NCBI GenBank assembly: GCA_029252805.1
Contig: JAQXAR010000058.1
Coordinates: 1-51,465, forward strand
Source of the DNA: Rickettsiales bacterium
Lineage (GTDB): Bacteria > Pseudomonadota > Alphaproteobacteria > Rickettsiales > JALZUV01
Direction of reading: 5' to 3'
Length of the DNA: 51,465 nt
The notes under the pieces were generated by a model. The model saw nothing but the letters and a program-made list of their open reading frames with translations, was not told the origin of the DNA and did no database searches. Every line of letters starts with the position of its first letter. The stretch's first letter is position 1. Positions 30,023 to 38,714 of the stretch are shown here, piece after piece. The position numbers and the translations under genes are program-made.

Positions 30023-31015
30023 ATGGAAAAAAAATCCGTTGCAATTATTGGAGCCGGCATTGCTGGGCTAACGCTGGCTCACTTGCTCAAAGGACATGCT
30101 GACGTGACGGTTTTTGAAAAATCGCGTGGGTTAGGTGGTCGTATGTCGACTCGCTACGCGGGGGATTATGAGTTTGACCACGGTGCTCAGTTTTTTATCG
30201 CGCAGTCTAAAGAATTCAAACAGTTTATTGCCCCGATGATTAAAGCGGGTGTTATTGAAACTTGGAATGCAGGTTTTGTTGAGTTTCAAGGGAATGAAGT
30301 TAATAGAAGCCGCCAATGGAACGATAAATTTCCGCACTATGTTGGCGCACCTAAGATGAATGCAATAGGCAAATATCTAGCACAAGACCTTAATGTTTAT
30401 ACTCAGACATGTGTTGATAAGCTTCAAAAGCGAGGGACTAAGTGGGATATTATTGGTGAAAATGAACAAGAGCTAGGGCTCTTCGATTGGGTTATCTCTA
30501 CAGCTCCCGCACAGCAAAGCACTAAACTTTTGCCTTCTGAGTTCCAATACCATTCAACCATGCAAGATTATCCGATGGTGGGTTGCTACACCTTAATGCT
30601 GGGATTTGACGAGCCGCTGGATTTGGATTGGCAGGCGGCATTGGTTCGTCAATCTGATATTAGTTGGATGTCTGTCAATAGCAGCAAGCCGGGGCGATCT
30701 TCCAAGTTTTCTCTCTCCATTTTGGCGACAAATGTATGGTCAGAAGAGAATATGGATCGTGATCGTGACGAGGTGGTTGATCACCTCATGGCGCAAGCTT
30801 CGCAGGTGAGTAGCCAAAATTTGAAAGTAGCAGACCATATTGCTCTGCATTCTTGGCGTTATGAAAATAGCCCGAAGCGCCTGAATAAAGAACCCTTGCT
30901 TGATGAGCAGAACCAACTCGGAGTCTGTGGCGATTGGTGCCAACAAGGACGAGTCGAAGGCGCATTTACAAGCGCACGATATTTGGCAAATAGTTTAAAA
31001 ACCCATCTTAAATAA
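30023..31015 (+). CDS. Renalase-like FAD-dependent oxidoreductase
   Basis: This 330-residue flavoprotein of the amine-oxidase/renalase fold has an N-terminal FAD Rossmann motif (AIIGAGIAGLTLAHLL) and EKSRGLGGRMSTRY. The family's FDHGAQFF follows, and the C-terminal FAD contact is GVCGDWCQQGRVEGAFTSA. Bacterial relatives oxidise aberrant dihydronicotinamide isomers or unknown substrates. The substrate here is unknown. It leads the plus-strand operon that continues with a DCC protein, an SDR and a DUF2805 protein. Confidence 0.85.
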   Translation: MEKKSVAIIGAGIAGLTLAHLLKGHADVTVFEKSRGLGGRMSTRYAGDYEFDHGAQFFIAQSKEFKQFIAPMIKAGVIETWNAGFVEFQGNEVNRSRQWNDKFPHYVGAPKMNAIGKYLAQDLNVYTQTCVDKLQKRGTKWDIIGENEQELGLFDWVISTAPAQQSTKLLPSEFQYHSTMQDYPMVGCYTLMLGFDEPLDLDWQAALVRQSDISWMSVNSSKPGRSSKFSLSILATNVWSEENMDRDRDEVVDHLMAQASQVSSQNLKVADHIALHSWRYENSPKRLNKEPLLDEQNQLGVCGDWCQQGRVEGAFTSARYLANSLKTHLK

Positions 31016-31055
31016 CGATGAAACTTATGAAAACACCAGCCTCGTTAAATCAATC

Positions 31056-31430
31056 ATGATTGCCGTATTCTATGATGGAAAATGTGGGTTATGTTCCAAA
31101 GAAATCCGCCACTATAGGGCTATCGCACCCGATGGAATTTTCGATTGGCAGGATATTACAGAATCAGTTAAGTTCTTAACAGAGCATGGCGTAAGTCTCT
31201 CTGAAGGATTAAAGCAGCTTCATGCAATAGATGATAATGGCCAGCTGCATGTTGGCGTGGATGCCTTTATTTTGATTTGGAAGCAACTAAAGCGCTGGCG
31301 CATTTTAGCAGCCTTAGTTTCGCTGCCCATTATTAGGCAAATAGCAAATGCTGTTTACAAACTGTTTGCTAATGTGCGTTTTAAGAGGCTTGCGCACTGT
31401 CAGCTAGCAATGAAAGAGGAGCAGCTATAG
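31056..31430 (+). CDS. DCC-family (DUF393) thiol protein
   Basis: This 124-residue protein has the DCC signature: an N-terminal D-G-K-C-G-L-C (FYDGKCGLCSKEI) resembling a thioredoxin C-x-x-C, a central HAIDDNGQLHVGVDAFILIW, and a hydrophobic C-terminal part. These proteins are thought to be thiol-disulfide oxidoreductases. The gene lies 40 bp after the renalase-like gene and 2 bp before the SDR gene, so it is operonic. Confidence 0.87.
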   Translation: MIAVFYDGKCGLCSKEIRHYRAIAPDGIFDWQDITESVKFLTEHGVSLSEGLKQLHAIDDNGQLHVGVDAFILIWKQLKRWRILAALVSLPIIRQIANAVYKLFANVRFKRLAHCQLAMKEEQL

Positions 31431-31432
31431 CC

Positions 31433-32152
31433 ATGGTAAAAAACATTGCAATCATTGGTGGATCTGGAGCTATCGGTAGTGAATTTACACAGCAGTTATC
31501 TGCGCTATATCCAGATGCTGCTGTTCACGTTTTTTCTAGAAGTGACCCAAAGCTGAGTAACAGAAATACGATCTTCCACCCAATTGATTATCAAGATGAA
31601 CTTTCCATTGAGTCCGCAGCGGCAATTGCTTCAAAAGAGATGCTTCTCGATAGGGTGATAGTTGCGACAGGCATATTGCATGGTGATGCGCTAATGCCGG
31701 AAAAATCACTTCGTGACCTATCAACTGAAAATTTCCGACAGTTGTTTGAGGTGAATACTATCTTACCCGCGCTTGTGGTGAAGCACTTTTTGCCTAAATT
31801 AAACCGAGATGATCAATCAATATTTGTGGCACTTTCAGCGCGTGTGGGCAGTATTTCAGATAACCGATTGGGCGGTTGGTATGCTTACCGAGCATCAAAG
31901 GCCGCGCTCAATATGATCATCAAAAGTGCGGCGATTGAAATTTCTAGGAGTAATAGGAAAGCAATCATTGTTGGATTACATCCAGGCACCGTCGATAGCA
32001 ATTTATCGAAACCGTTTCAAAGTAATGTGGCTGAGGGAAAGCTGTTTACACCTGAATACTCAGTGACAAAGATGCTCAAAGTAGTAAATAACCTGACAGG
32101 TGAAAGTAACGGAAAATGCTTCGCGTGGGATGGAAAGGAAATTGAGGCATGA
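31433..32152 (+). CDS. Short-chain dehydrogenase/reductase
   Basis: This 239-residue SDR has the cofactor loop IIGGSGAIGSEF, the NAG-like strand VIVATGILHG, a catalytic Ser in FVALSARVGSI and Y-x-x-x-K in YAYRASKAALNM. It resembles the CsgA-like SDRs that commonly accompany photolyase and DUF2805 genes in marine proteobacteria. The substrate is unknown. It overlaps the DUF2805 start by 4 bp (ATGA). Confidence 0.88.
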   Translation: MVKNIAIIGGSGAIGSEFTQQLSALYPDAAVHVFSRSDPKLSNRNTIFHPIDYQDELSIESAAAIASKEMLLDRVIVATGILHGDALMPEKSLRDLSTENFRQLFEVNTILPALVVKHFLPKLNRDDQSIFVALSARVGSISDNRLGGWYAYRASKAALNMIIKSAAIEISRSNRKAIIVGLHPGTVDSNLSKPFQSNVAEGKLFTPEYSVTKMLKVVNNLTGESNGKCFAWDGKEIEA

Positions 32153-32355
32153 CCCAAGAAAATGCAAAGAGAAGCGAAATAACCGAGATGGCATGGTGTG
32201 ATAAAACTTCTTTTGATGATATTCAACTCATTACGGGGCTATCCGAAAAACAAGTGATTAAAAGTATGCGACAAAACTTAAAGCCATCAAGTTTTAAGTT
32301 ATGGAGAAAACGTGTTTCAGGCCGAGTTGCAAAACATAAAAAGTTATCATTTTGA
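32149..32355 (+). CDS. DUF2805 / TIGR03643 small protein
   Basis: This 68-residue basic protein matches the DUF2805 family: EITEMAWCDKTSFDDIQLITGLSEKQVIKSMR, then a Lys/Arg-rich end (LKPSSFKLWRKRVSGR). The first half looks like a helix-turn-helix, so nucleic-acid binding is plausible, though the function is not established. It ends the four-gene plus-strand operon. The following 247 bp (32356-32602) are AT-rich and show no gene or clear site. Confidence 0.88.
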   Translation: MTQENAKRSEITEMAWCDKTSFDDIQLITGLSEKQVIKSMRQNLKPSSFKLWRKRVSGRVAKHKKLSF

Positions 32356-32602
32356 TATAATGAATACTTTTATGATTGAGCTAGATAATACACTGAAGTT
32401 GATTCTTGCATCAGGAGTGAACGCATCAACTTTTCTTCTTCAGTAAGTTACTGTATTTTTATTCGTAATTATTATTAGGCTTTATTATTTATAACAAAAG
32501 GTATCAAGTTTTTCTACTGCTCTAAGTGCTTTCCTAGATGCCCTGTTTTGACAAAGTTGCTGTGTTTTATTTCGCAATTATTTTTGATATTTTTTTGTGA
32601 AG

Positions 32603-32914
32603 TCAGAGTTGCCTTACAATTGTTTGAATCAAGCTTGGGAATTTTTTTTCTAGTTCATTTACGCGGACTTCACTGTAGCATTCACGTCCTTTTTTTTCTG
32701 AACGAATCACACCCGCTTGCCGCAATACCTGAAAACAATGCGAGCGAGTAGAAATAGGTAGCTTCTTAATTCCACTTACTCCCTGCGTGCAAGTAAGAGG
32801 CTCTTTTGCCTCAAGTAAATTCTTAACGATATGTAATCGTGATTCATCGCCCAGTGCATAGAGTATATTGGATAGAGTAATTTCCTTCAATGGCGGATGT
32901 GCTAATATTTTCAT
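32603..32914 (-). CDS. ArsR-family transcriptional repressor
   Basis: This 103-residue winged helix-turn-helix protein has ALGDESRLHIVKNLLEAKEPLTC, then the recognition helix STRSHCFQVLRQAGVI and the wing SEKKGRECYSEVRVNEL. Cys residues near the recognition helix and wing could sense thiol-reactive molecules. The ATG at 32914 follows AAGGA; a longer frame from 32965 would run through the operator and is rejected. It is divergent from the Old Yellow Enzyme gene, with a perfect inverted repeat between them, and probably represses both. Confidence 0.87.
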   Translation of the reverse strand: MKILAHPPLKEITLSNILYALGDESRLHIVKNLLEAKEPLTCTQGVSGIKKLPISTRSHCFQVLRQAGVIRSEKKGRECYSEVRVNELEKKFPSLIQTIVRQL

Positions 32915-32950
32915 ACATTCCTTATAGCGAGATTGACAAATAATATCAAT

Positions 32951-32985
32951 AAATCTATATATCAAATATATTGATATATAGATTT
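32951..32985. promoter_or_regulatory. Perfect 35-bp operator of the ArsR-type repressor
   Basis: AAATCTATATATCAA (32951-32965), a 5-bp centre (ATATA), then the exact reverse complement at 32971-32985. It lies between the two divergent genes and ends next to the AGGAG of the oxidoreductase gene, so a bound repressor would block initiation. The symmetry is exact over 15 bp per arm. Confidence 0.85.
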
Positions 32986-32997
32986 AGGAGAAAAACG

Positions 32998-33870
32998 ATG
33001 AAACTAGAGAAAAGTTATGAACTGGGTAACTACCGTCTTCCGCACAGGGTAGTTATGGCGCCTATGACGCGTTCGCGGACCACGCAACCCGGAAATATTC
33101 CCAACGCACTTATGGCAAGCTACTATAAACAGCGTGCGGCACATGCGGCCATTATCATTACGGAGGCAACGCAAATCTCGCAACAAGGACAAGGTTACTC
33201 CTTTACACCGGGTATTCACAGTAAAGAGCAAATCGAAGGATGGAAACTTGTCACGGATGCCGTGCATCAAGAGGGAGGTAAGATCTTTTTACAGCTTTGG
33301 CACGTCGGCAGATTATCTCATGAAATGTTTCATAATGGTGAAAAGCCAGTAGCACCTTCTGCTATCGAGCCGAATGCTCGTATTTGGGCTGTAGATGCAG
33401 AAAACCCAAAAGGTGCAATGTTTGATTGCCCAGAGCCACGTGCGCTTAGTGTTGAAGAAATAAAAACAATCATTCAAGACTTTCGTCAAGCAGCCGCTAA
33501 TGCAATTGAAGCAGGTTTTGATGGTGTGGAGATTCACGGAGCAAATGGCTACTTACTTGACCAGTTTATGCGTCGTACTTCTAATATTCGTACGGATGAA
33601 TATGGTGGTGATATTGAGAATCGCGTTCGTTTTATGTTGGAAGTTGCACAAGCTGTTGCAGAAGAAGTAGGAGCTGATCGTACCGGGATTCGTCTTGCGC
33701 CCTTTATCAAGCAACGTGGTATGGATGATGATGAAGCGATTGATGCGGTATTATATGCCTCTAAAGAGCTAGGTAACTTAGGATTGCTTTATATTCATTT
33801 AGCAGAGGCAGATTGGGATGATGCGCCGCAGATATTCGTGATTTATTCGTACTTCTTTAACGATAGTTAA
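32998..33870 (+). pseudogene. Old Yellow Enzyme-type alkene reductase, 3'-truncated
   Basis: This FMN/NADPH-dependent ene-reductase gene starts at 32998 after AGGAG. It carries the family's MAPMTRSRTTQPGNIPN, QLWHVGRLSHEMF, GFDGVEIHGANGYLLDQFM and RTDEYGGDIENRVRF blocks. It has 290 residues against about 360 in the family and breaks off after YIHLAEADWDDAPQI. A short unrelated tail (FVIYSYFFNDS) then leads to a stop. The missing part includes the phosphate-binding strand, so FMN binding is probably lost. The break lies about 130 bp from the 3' end of tRNA-Phe. The intact repressor and operator imply the gene once served in electrophile detoxification. Confidence 0.85.
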
Positions 33871-33976
33871 TAACTATGAGAGAAATTCTGGGAGTTTTGA
33901 ATTAAAGGAAACACGCTTCCACAAATGGTTTGGGAAGGTTTCTTGGAAATTTAGGAAGCTGGTTGTTAACCAGAAA

Positions 33977-34052
33977 TGGTGCCCGGAGACGGACTTGAAC
34001 CGCCGACACAGGGATTTTCAATCCCTTGCTCTACCAACTGAGCTATCCGGGC
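33977..34052 (-). tRNA. tRNA-Phe (GAA)
   Basis: This is a complete cloverleaf on the minus strand. The acceptor GCCCGGA pairs with TCCGGGC, the D-arm is AGCTCAGTTGGTAGAGC, the anticodon stem is AGGGA/TCCCT with loop TTGAAAA (anticodon GAA), and the T-arm contains GGTTCAAGTCC. The CCA end is encoded (33977-33979). The gene is 76 nt long. Confidence 0.97.
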
Positions 34053-34115
34053 ACTCGGTTGAAAAATGCTTATAGCCAACCCGTTGCAGGATTGCAATAG
34101 CTTGAATGCACCTAC

Positions 34116-34143
34116 TTGACATCTTTTGCTTAATCTTTACAAC
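34116..34143 (+). promoter_or_regulatory. Putative guaB promoter
   Basis: TTGACA (34116-34121), a 16-bp spacer and TACAAC (34138-34143). Transcription would then start at about 34150, at the guaB start codon itself, giving a leaderless message. This agrees with the absence of a Shine-Dalgarno upstream of guaB. Confidence 0.45.
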
Positions 34144-34149
34144 CCGGAC

Positions 34150-35604
34150 ATGGAACACTTAACTGCACTTACTTTTGATGATGTCCTGCTCCAACCAGCA
34201 GCCTCTGACGTTGTCCCCTCCGAAGTTAACACGACGAGCCGTCTTACGCGCGACATTGCGTTGGGTATTCCTTTGATATCCGCAGCGATGGATACGGTGA
34301 CGGAAGCTCGCCTCGCGATTTCCATGGCGCAGCATGGTGCGATCGGTTGTTTGCATAAGAATATGACGATCGAAGAGCAAGCTGCCGAAGTTCAAAAAGT
34401 GAAGAAATTTGAATCAGGCATGGTGGTTAACCCTGTGACGATTCGTCCAGATGCGACTTTGGCTGAGGCGCGTGCTTTGATGCAAAAACATTCGATTACA
34501 GGGTTCCCTGTCACGGAAGCGGATGGCAAGCTTGTTGGTATGCTCACAAACCGTGATGTTCGTTTTGCGGATAATCCGCAGCAGCTTGTTCAAGAACTCA
34601 TGACGCGCGATCTAGTCACCGTGAATGAAGGTGTGGAGCGTGAAGAAGCAAAACGTTTGCTGCATAAACACCGCATTGAAAAGCTTCTCGTGGTGGATGA
34701 TGCGCATCGCTGTGTTGGTTTGATCACGGTAAAAGACATTGAGAAAGCACAGCAATTCCCTAATGCAACCAAAGATAAAATGGGGCGCTTACGTGTTGGC
34801 GCGGCGACCGGTATCGGTGCTGATGGCATCAAGCGTGCGGAAGCACTGATCGAAGCCGGTGCCGATTTTGTGATTGTTGATACGGCGCATGGCCACTCTA
34901 AGAATGTGATTGAGACGGTAAGACTACTGCGTCAATCGCATAAAGATTTCTCAATTATCGCGGGTAATATCGCAACGGCACAAGCGGCTGAGGCGTTGAT
35001 TGAAGCCGGTGCTTCTGCGGTGAAGGTGGGTATCGGCCCCGGTTCAATCTGTACTACGCGTATGGTGGCAGGCGTTGGCGTGCCGCAACTTTCAGCGATT
35101 CAAAATGTGTCGAAAGTAACCAAAAAACATAATATTCCGCTGATCGCTGATGGGGGTGTGAAATTCTCAGGCGATTTGGCGAAAGCGATTGCTGCTGGCG
35201 CTGATTGCGTGATGCTCGGCTCGCTCTTTGCCGGAACGGAAGAAAGCCCAGGCGAAGTGATCTTGTTCCAAGGTCGTTCGTATAAAGGCTATCGCGGTAT
35301 GGGTTCTGTCGGTGCAATGGCGCGTGGCTCAGCTGATCGTTATTTCCAACAAGAAATTAACGATACGATGAAATTAGTGCCAGAAGGCGTCGAAGGTCGT
35401 GTGCCGTTTAAAGGGTCCGTCTCTGGTGTGATCCACCAGCTTGTGGGTGGCCTAAAAGCCGCGATGGGCTATACAGGTCATGCAACAGTTGGAACGATGC
35501 AACATGGTTGCCAAATGGTGCAAATCACCAGCGCAGGCCTCAAAGAATCTCACGCACACGATGTGACGATCACTCGCGAAGCACCCAATTACCGTATAGG
35601 GTAG
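34150..35604 (+). CDS. guaB: IMP dehydrogenase
   Basis: GuaB oxidises IMP to XMP with NAD+, the committed step of GMP synthesis. The protein from ATG 34150 has 484 residues and starts [22 protein letters not shown] tandem CBS pair (about residues 90-200) contains [20 protein letters not shown] and [14 protein letters not shown]. The catalytic loop [17 protein letters not shown] carries the active-site Cys, and [24 protein letters not shown] and [11 protein letters not shown] follow. An upstream TTG in frame is rejected because it falls inside the putative promoter. A short GATAAG/CTTATC hairpin lies between guaB and the convergent trkA. Confidence 0.96.
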   Translation: MEHLTALTFDDVLLQPAASDVVPSEVNTTSRLTRDIALGIPLISAAMDTVTEARLAISMAQHGAIGCLHKNMTIEEQAAEVQKVKKFESGMVVNPVTIRPDATLAEARALMQKHSITGFPVTEADGKLVGMLTNRDVRFADNPQQLVQELMTRDLVTVNEGVEREEAKRLLHKHRIEKLLVVDDAHRCVGLITVKDIEKAQQFPNATKDKMGRLRVGAATGIGADGIKRAEALIEAGADFVIVDTAHGHSKNVIETVRLLRQSHKDFSIIAGNIATAQAAEALIEAGASAVKVGIGPGSICTTRMVAGVGVPQLSAIQNVSKVTKKHNIPLIADGGVKFSGDLAKAIAAGADCVMLGSLFAGTEESPGEVILFQGRSYKGYRGMGSVGAMARGSADRYFQQEINDTMKLVPEGVEGRVPFKGSVSGVIHQLVGGLKAAMGYTGHATVGTMQHGCQMVQITSAGLKESHAHDVTITREAPNYRIG

Positions 35605-35677
35605 TCAGCGGTTAAGGTTTAGCCGTCATACCGGTCTACGTCGTATGATAAGTTTCCTTATCCTAAGCGCACAGACT

Positions 35678-37057
35678 CTAATAAATTTCGCTGCTGCGGG
35701 AGAATAATTCTTCCACTTTGCGAACTGATTTTGTCATGGCGAGCACAATAATGCGGTCATTCTCCGCAATCGTGGTTTCAGAGTCGGGTAAAATAACTTT
35801 TTGTTTATGCACGACTGCACCAATCATAGCGTCATTGGGGAGCTCGACCATCTCGACCGTTTTTCCAATCATGGGCGAACCTTTGATGGCTTCTACTTCT
35901 AATACTTCGGCTACCCCATCATGAATAGCATGTACTCCACGTATTTTACCGCGGCGGATATGCTGTAAAATGGTTGAGACAGTTGTTTCACGCGGATTCA
36001 CGGTTACATCAATACCAATACTATCCAATAGCGGTGCGTAGGAGCTGGTATTAACGAGTGTAATGGCGCGCTGAGCACCGAGGCGCTTGGCTAGTAATGA
36101 AGAGATCACATTGACCTTATCGTCATTGGTGACGGCGATCATGGTTTCTATCAAATTGATATTCGCATCCGCTAAAACTTCTTCGGAAAGGCCGCTCCCA
36201 TGCAAGACGGAGATATCAGGCAGAACATTAGCGATATGTTTCGCACGCTCCTTATCCAATTCGATAAGCTTAATACGTGTTCCATTATCTTCGGCATTGA
36301 GGCGTTCGGCTACAGTTTGGCCGATATTGCCACCCCCTAAAATAAGCACGCGGCGTGCCTCTTTCTCCTCATGGCCAAACAGCGCCATGCAGCGCCCGAC
36401 ATCATCCGTATGGGCAAGGAAAAAGACTTCGTCACCCGCTTGTAGGATGCGTTCATCATGCGGCAGGTGGAATTTGTTTTTATTCACCACGCCCATCAAG
36501 TTCATGCGTAATTGTCCAGAGGCGCGCTGTTTTACTAAGCGCAGTGGTAGGTTGATGACGGGGCAGTTATTGGTGCATTGCACGGAGATAAGTTTGAGTA
36601 ATCCATCCGCATAAGGGATCATGTCGGTTGCGCCCGGTACATGCAGACGGCGGATGATGGCCTCGGCCACCTCAATCTCAGGTGAGATGATCACGTCAAT
36701 CGGCATATGGTCGAGGCGGTAAAGCTCTTTCCAATGCGGATCGCGGTAAGATTGATGGCGTAGGCGTGCAATTTTGCTCGGGATTTTGAACAACGTATGT
36801 GCGATTTGACAGCAGACCATATTGGTTTCGTCGGCATTGGTGACGGCGATCAGCATATCCGCATCTTCGCCACCGGCGCGCTGAATCACTTCGGGGTGTG
36901 AGGCATGGCCATGGATAGCAGATACGTCCATACGGTCGCCAATATCGCGTACGAGTTCTTCCGAGTGATCAATCACGGTGACGTGATTATTCTCGGCCGC
37001 TAATTGCGCTGCAATGGTACTCCCAACTGCACCGGCTCCACAGATGATAACTTTCAT
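35678..37057 (-). CDS. trkA: Trk potassium uptake regulatory protein TrkA
   Basis: TrkA is a peripheral NAD-binding regulator of Trk/Ktr K+ channels. It has 459 residues in two repeats. Each has a Rossmann RCK-N domain (MKVIICGAGAVGSTIAAQLA at 1-20; VLILGGGNIGQTVAERLN at about 234-251) followed by a TrkA-C domain. Gene order ntrY-ntrX-trkA is typical of alphaproteobacteria. A strong terminator separates it from ntrX, so trkA is probably transcribed from its own promoter. No trkH channel gene is in the window. Confidence 0.95.
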   Translation of the reverse strand: MKVIICGAGAVGSTIAAQLAAENNHVTVIDHSEELVRDIGDRMDVSAIHGHASHPEVIQRAGGEDADMLIAVTNADETNMVCCQIAHTLFKIPSKIARLRHQSYRDPHWKELYRLDHMPIDVIISPEIEVAEAIIRRLHVPGATDMIPYADGLLKLISVQCTNNCPVINLPLRLVKQRASGQLRMNLMGVVNKNKFHLPHDERILQAGDEVFFLAHTDDVGRCMALFGHEEKEARRVLILGGGNIGQTVAERLNAEDNGTRIKLIELDKERAKHIANVLPDISVLHGSGLSEEVLADANINLIETMIAVTNDDKVNVISSLLAKRLGAQRAITLVNTSSYAPLLDSIGIDVTVNPRETTVSTILQHIRRGKIRGVHAIHDGVAEVLEVEAIKGSPMIGKTVEMVELPNDAMIGAVVHKQKVILPDSETTIAENDRIIVLAMTKSVRKVEELFSRSSEIY

Positions 37058-37131
37058 AAGCGGAATTTAGCACCTTAAAGAGTAGGTGCCAGCAAATTCG
37101 GTTGTTTGAGGCAGGAGTGAGCATAAAAGAA

Positions 37132-37167
37132 AAGGGGATGTTAACCTAAAAAAGCCAACATCCCCTT
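37132..37167 (-). terminator. Rho-independent terminator after ntrX
   Basis: AAGGGGATGTT (37132-37142) pairs perfectly with AACATCCCCTT (37157-37167) around a 14-nt loop. On the minus strand the stem is followed by TTCTTTT, so it ends the ntrY-ntrX transcript. Confidence 0.85.
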
Positions 37168-37190
37168 ATTTTTTCGTAATCTAAAGTAGC

Positions 37191-38645
37191 TTATGCAGTA
37201 GCGGCGACTGCTTCCATTGGCGCGGGTGCGTCATTGGTTGTTGCTTCTTCTGGCGTTTCTGCTCCGCGGCTATTACTTAGGCCTAGAAGTTTCAGTTTGC
37301 GGTGCAATGCTGAGCGCTCCATGCCTACGAAGTTAGACGTACGGCTGATATTTCCGCCAAAGCGATTGATTTGAGCTGCCAAATATTGACGTTCAAATAG
37401 CTCGCGCGCTTCGCGTAGTGGCATTGAGAGGATGTCGCCGGAAATATCCGAAGTCATCACTGCTGGAGAAGATTCGAACAGTTCGCTTGGAAGTGCTTTG
37501 CTGTCGATTTTCTTATCTGCATCGCCTGGAGACATGATCAGTAACCATTCCATCATGTTACGTAGCTGGCGCACGTTACCCGGCCATTCGTAAGCTTGTA
37601 GAATCGCCATTGCTTCTTCGCTCATTTCGCGCGTTGGCAGGCCAGACATCTGGCTCGCTTGCTTGAGGAAGTGGTCGCATAGTGCAGGAATGTCACTGCG
37701 GCGTTCTTTTAATGACGGAACTTGCATTGGAACCACGTTTAGGCGGTAATAAAGATCTTCACGTAGCTTGCCTTCATCCATGTAGCCTTTGAGTTCACGG
37801 TTACTGGCTGCGAGCACACGAACATCAACGTCGACCGGCTTATTGCCACGTAGACGCGTGAAGGCGCGATCTTGTAAAGAGCGCAATAGGCGACCTTGGG
37901 TTTCGAAAGGAAGGTCTGTCACTTCATCAATGAAGAGTGTTCCGCCATGCGCTTTTTCAAAAAGACCAAGCTTTTTCGCACCGCCATTTGGATTACTATC
38001 TTCCACACCGAACAGTTCGCTTTCGACACGGTCAGCGGTTAAGCCCGCCGCATTTAAGGTAACGAAAGGGCCGTCTGCGCGTTCTGAATCTTGATGAATA
38101 AGGCGTGCTACCATTTCTTTACCTGCACCTGCACCACCGGTTAGCAGGACCCGACTTTGGGTTGGAGCCACTTTCTGAATCATTGATTTAAGCGAGGTAA
38201 CAGCTTGAGAGTCACCAATTAAATCAACTTCTGCTTTACCGCGTGTTCTGAGTTCTTCATTCTCGCCACGTAGCTTTGCATGCTCTAGTGCACGTGCAAC
38301 TGTGTGTAGAAGTTTTTCCTCTTTAAAGGGTTTTTCGATAAAGTCGTAAGCGCCTAAACGGATAGAGTTTACGGCAGTTTCGATATTGCCATGACCACTA
38401 ATCATCAACACAGGAAGGTTAGGGTATTTGCTTTTAACGAGTTCTAAAATGCCGAGTCCGTCGAGCTCTGAGCCTTGCAGCCAGATATCAAGTAGAAGCA
38501 AGCTAGGTACGCGCTCTGCAACAGCTTTGAGTGCAGTATCACTATTCGCGGCGGTGCGAGTGGAATAGCCACCATCGCCTAGAATGTCAGATACGAGTTC
38601 ACGGATGTCAGTTTCGTCGTCAACGATAAGGATATCATTGCTCAT
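37191..38645 (-). CDS. ntrX: NtrX response regulator lacking the GAFTGA loop
   Basis: NtrX is the response regulator partnered with NtrY, linked to nitrogen and redox or envelope control. Its 484 residues comprise a receiver domain (phosphoacceptor Asp53, Lys105), an AAA+ domain (Walker A GGAGAGKE at 170-177, Walker B GGTLFIDE) and a Fis-type HTH near residues 430-455 (NISRTSNFVGMERSALHRKL). The sigma54-contact motif GAFTGA should follow ELFG (about residue 213). Here it is replaced by VEDSNPNGGAKK, so this protein is unlikely to activate sigma54 promoters and probably works as a sigma54-independent regulator. A 69-bp gap separates it from ntrY. Confidence 0.94.
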   Translation of the reverse strand: MSNDILIVDDETDIRELVSDILGDGGYSTRTAANSDTALKAVAERVPSLLLLDIWLQGSELDGLGILELVKSKYPNLPVLMISGHGNIETAVNSIRLGAYDFIEKPFKEEKLLHTVARALEHAKLRGENEELRTRGKAEVDLIGDSQAVTSLKSMIQKVAPTQSRVLLTGGAGAGKEMVARLIHQDSERADGPFVTLNAAGLTADRVESELFGVEDSNPNGGAKKLGLFEKAHGGTLFIDEVTDLPFETQGRLLRSLQDRAFTRLRGNKPVDVDVRVLAASNRELKGYMDEGKLREDLYYRLNVVPMQVPSLKERRSDIPALCDHFLKQASQMSGLPTREMSEEAMAILQAYEWPGNVRQLRNMMEWLLIMSPGDADKKIDSKALPSELFESSPAVMTSDISGDILSMPLREARELFERQYLAAQINRFGGNISRTSNFVGMERSALHRKLKLLGLSNSRGAETPEEATTNDAPAPMEAVAATA

Positions 38646-38714
38646 TGGTCATCTCCCCAAATTTTTTTATTCTTATTATTATTGTGTCACTTTGTGTGAC
38701 TTATTGAATTCATC

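Noticed and set aside
32915-32997. Starts at 32965 (minus) and 32971 (plus) giving the same MIYRF peptide on both strands
   Set aside because: Both come from reading through the perfect operator palindrome; good ribosome binding sites support 32914 and 32998.
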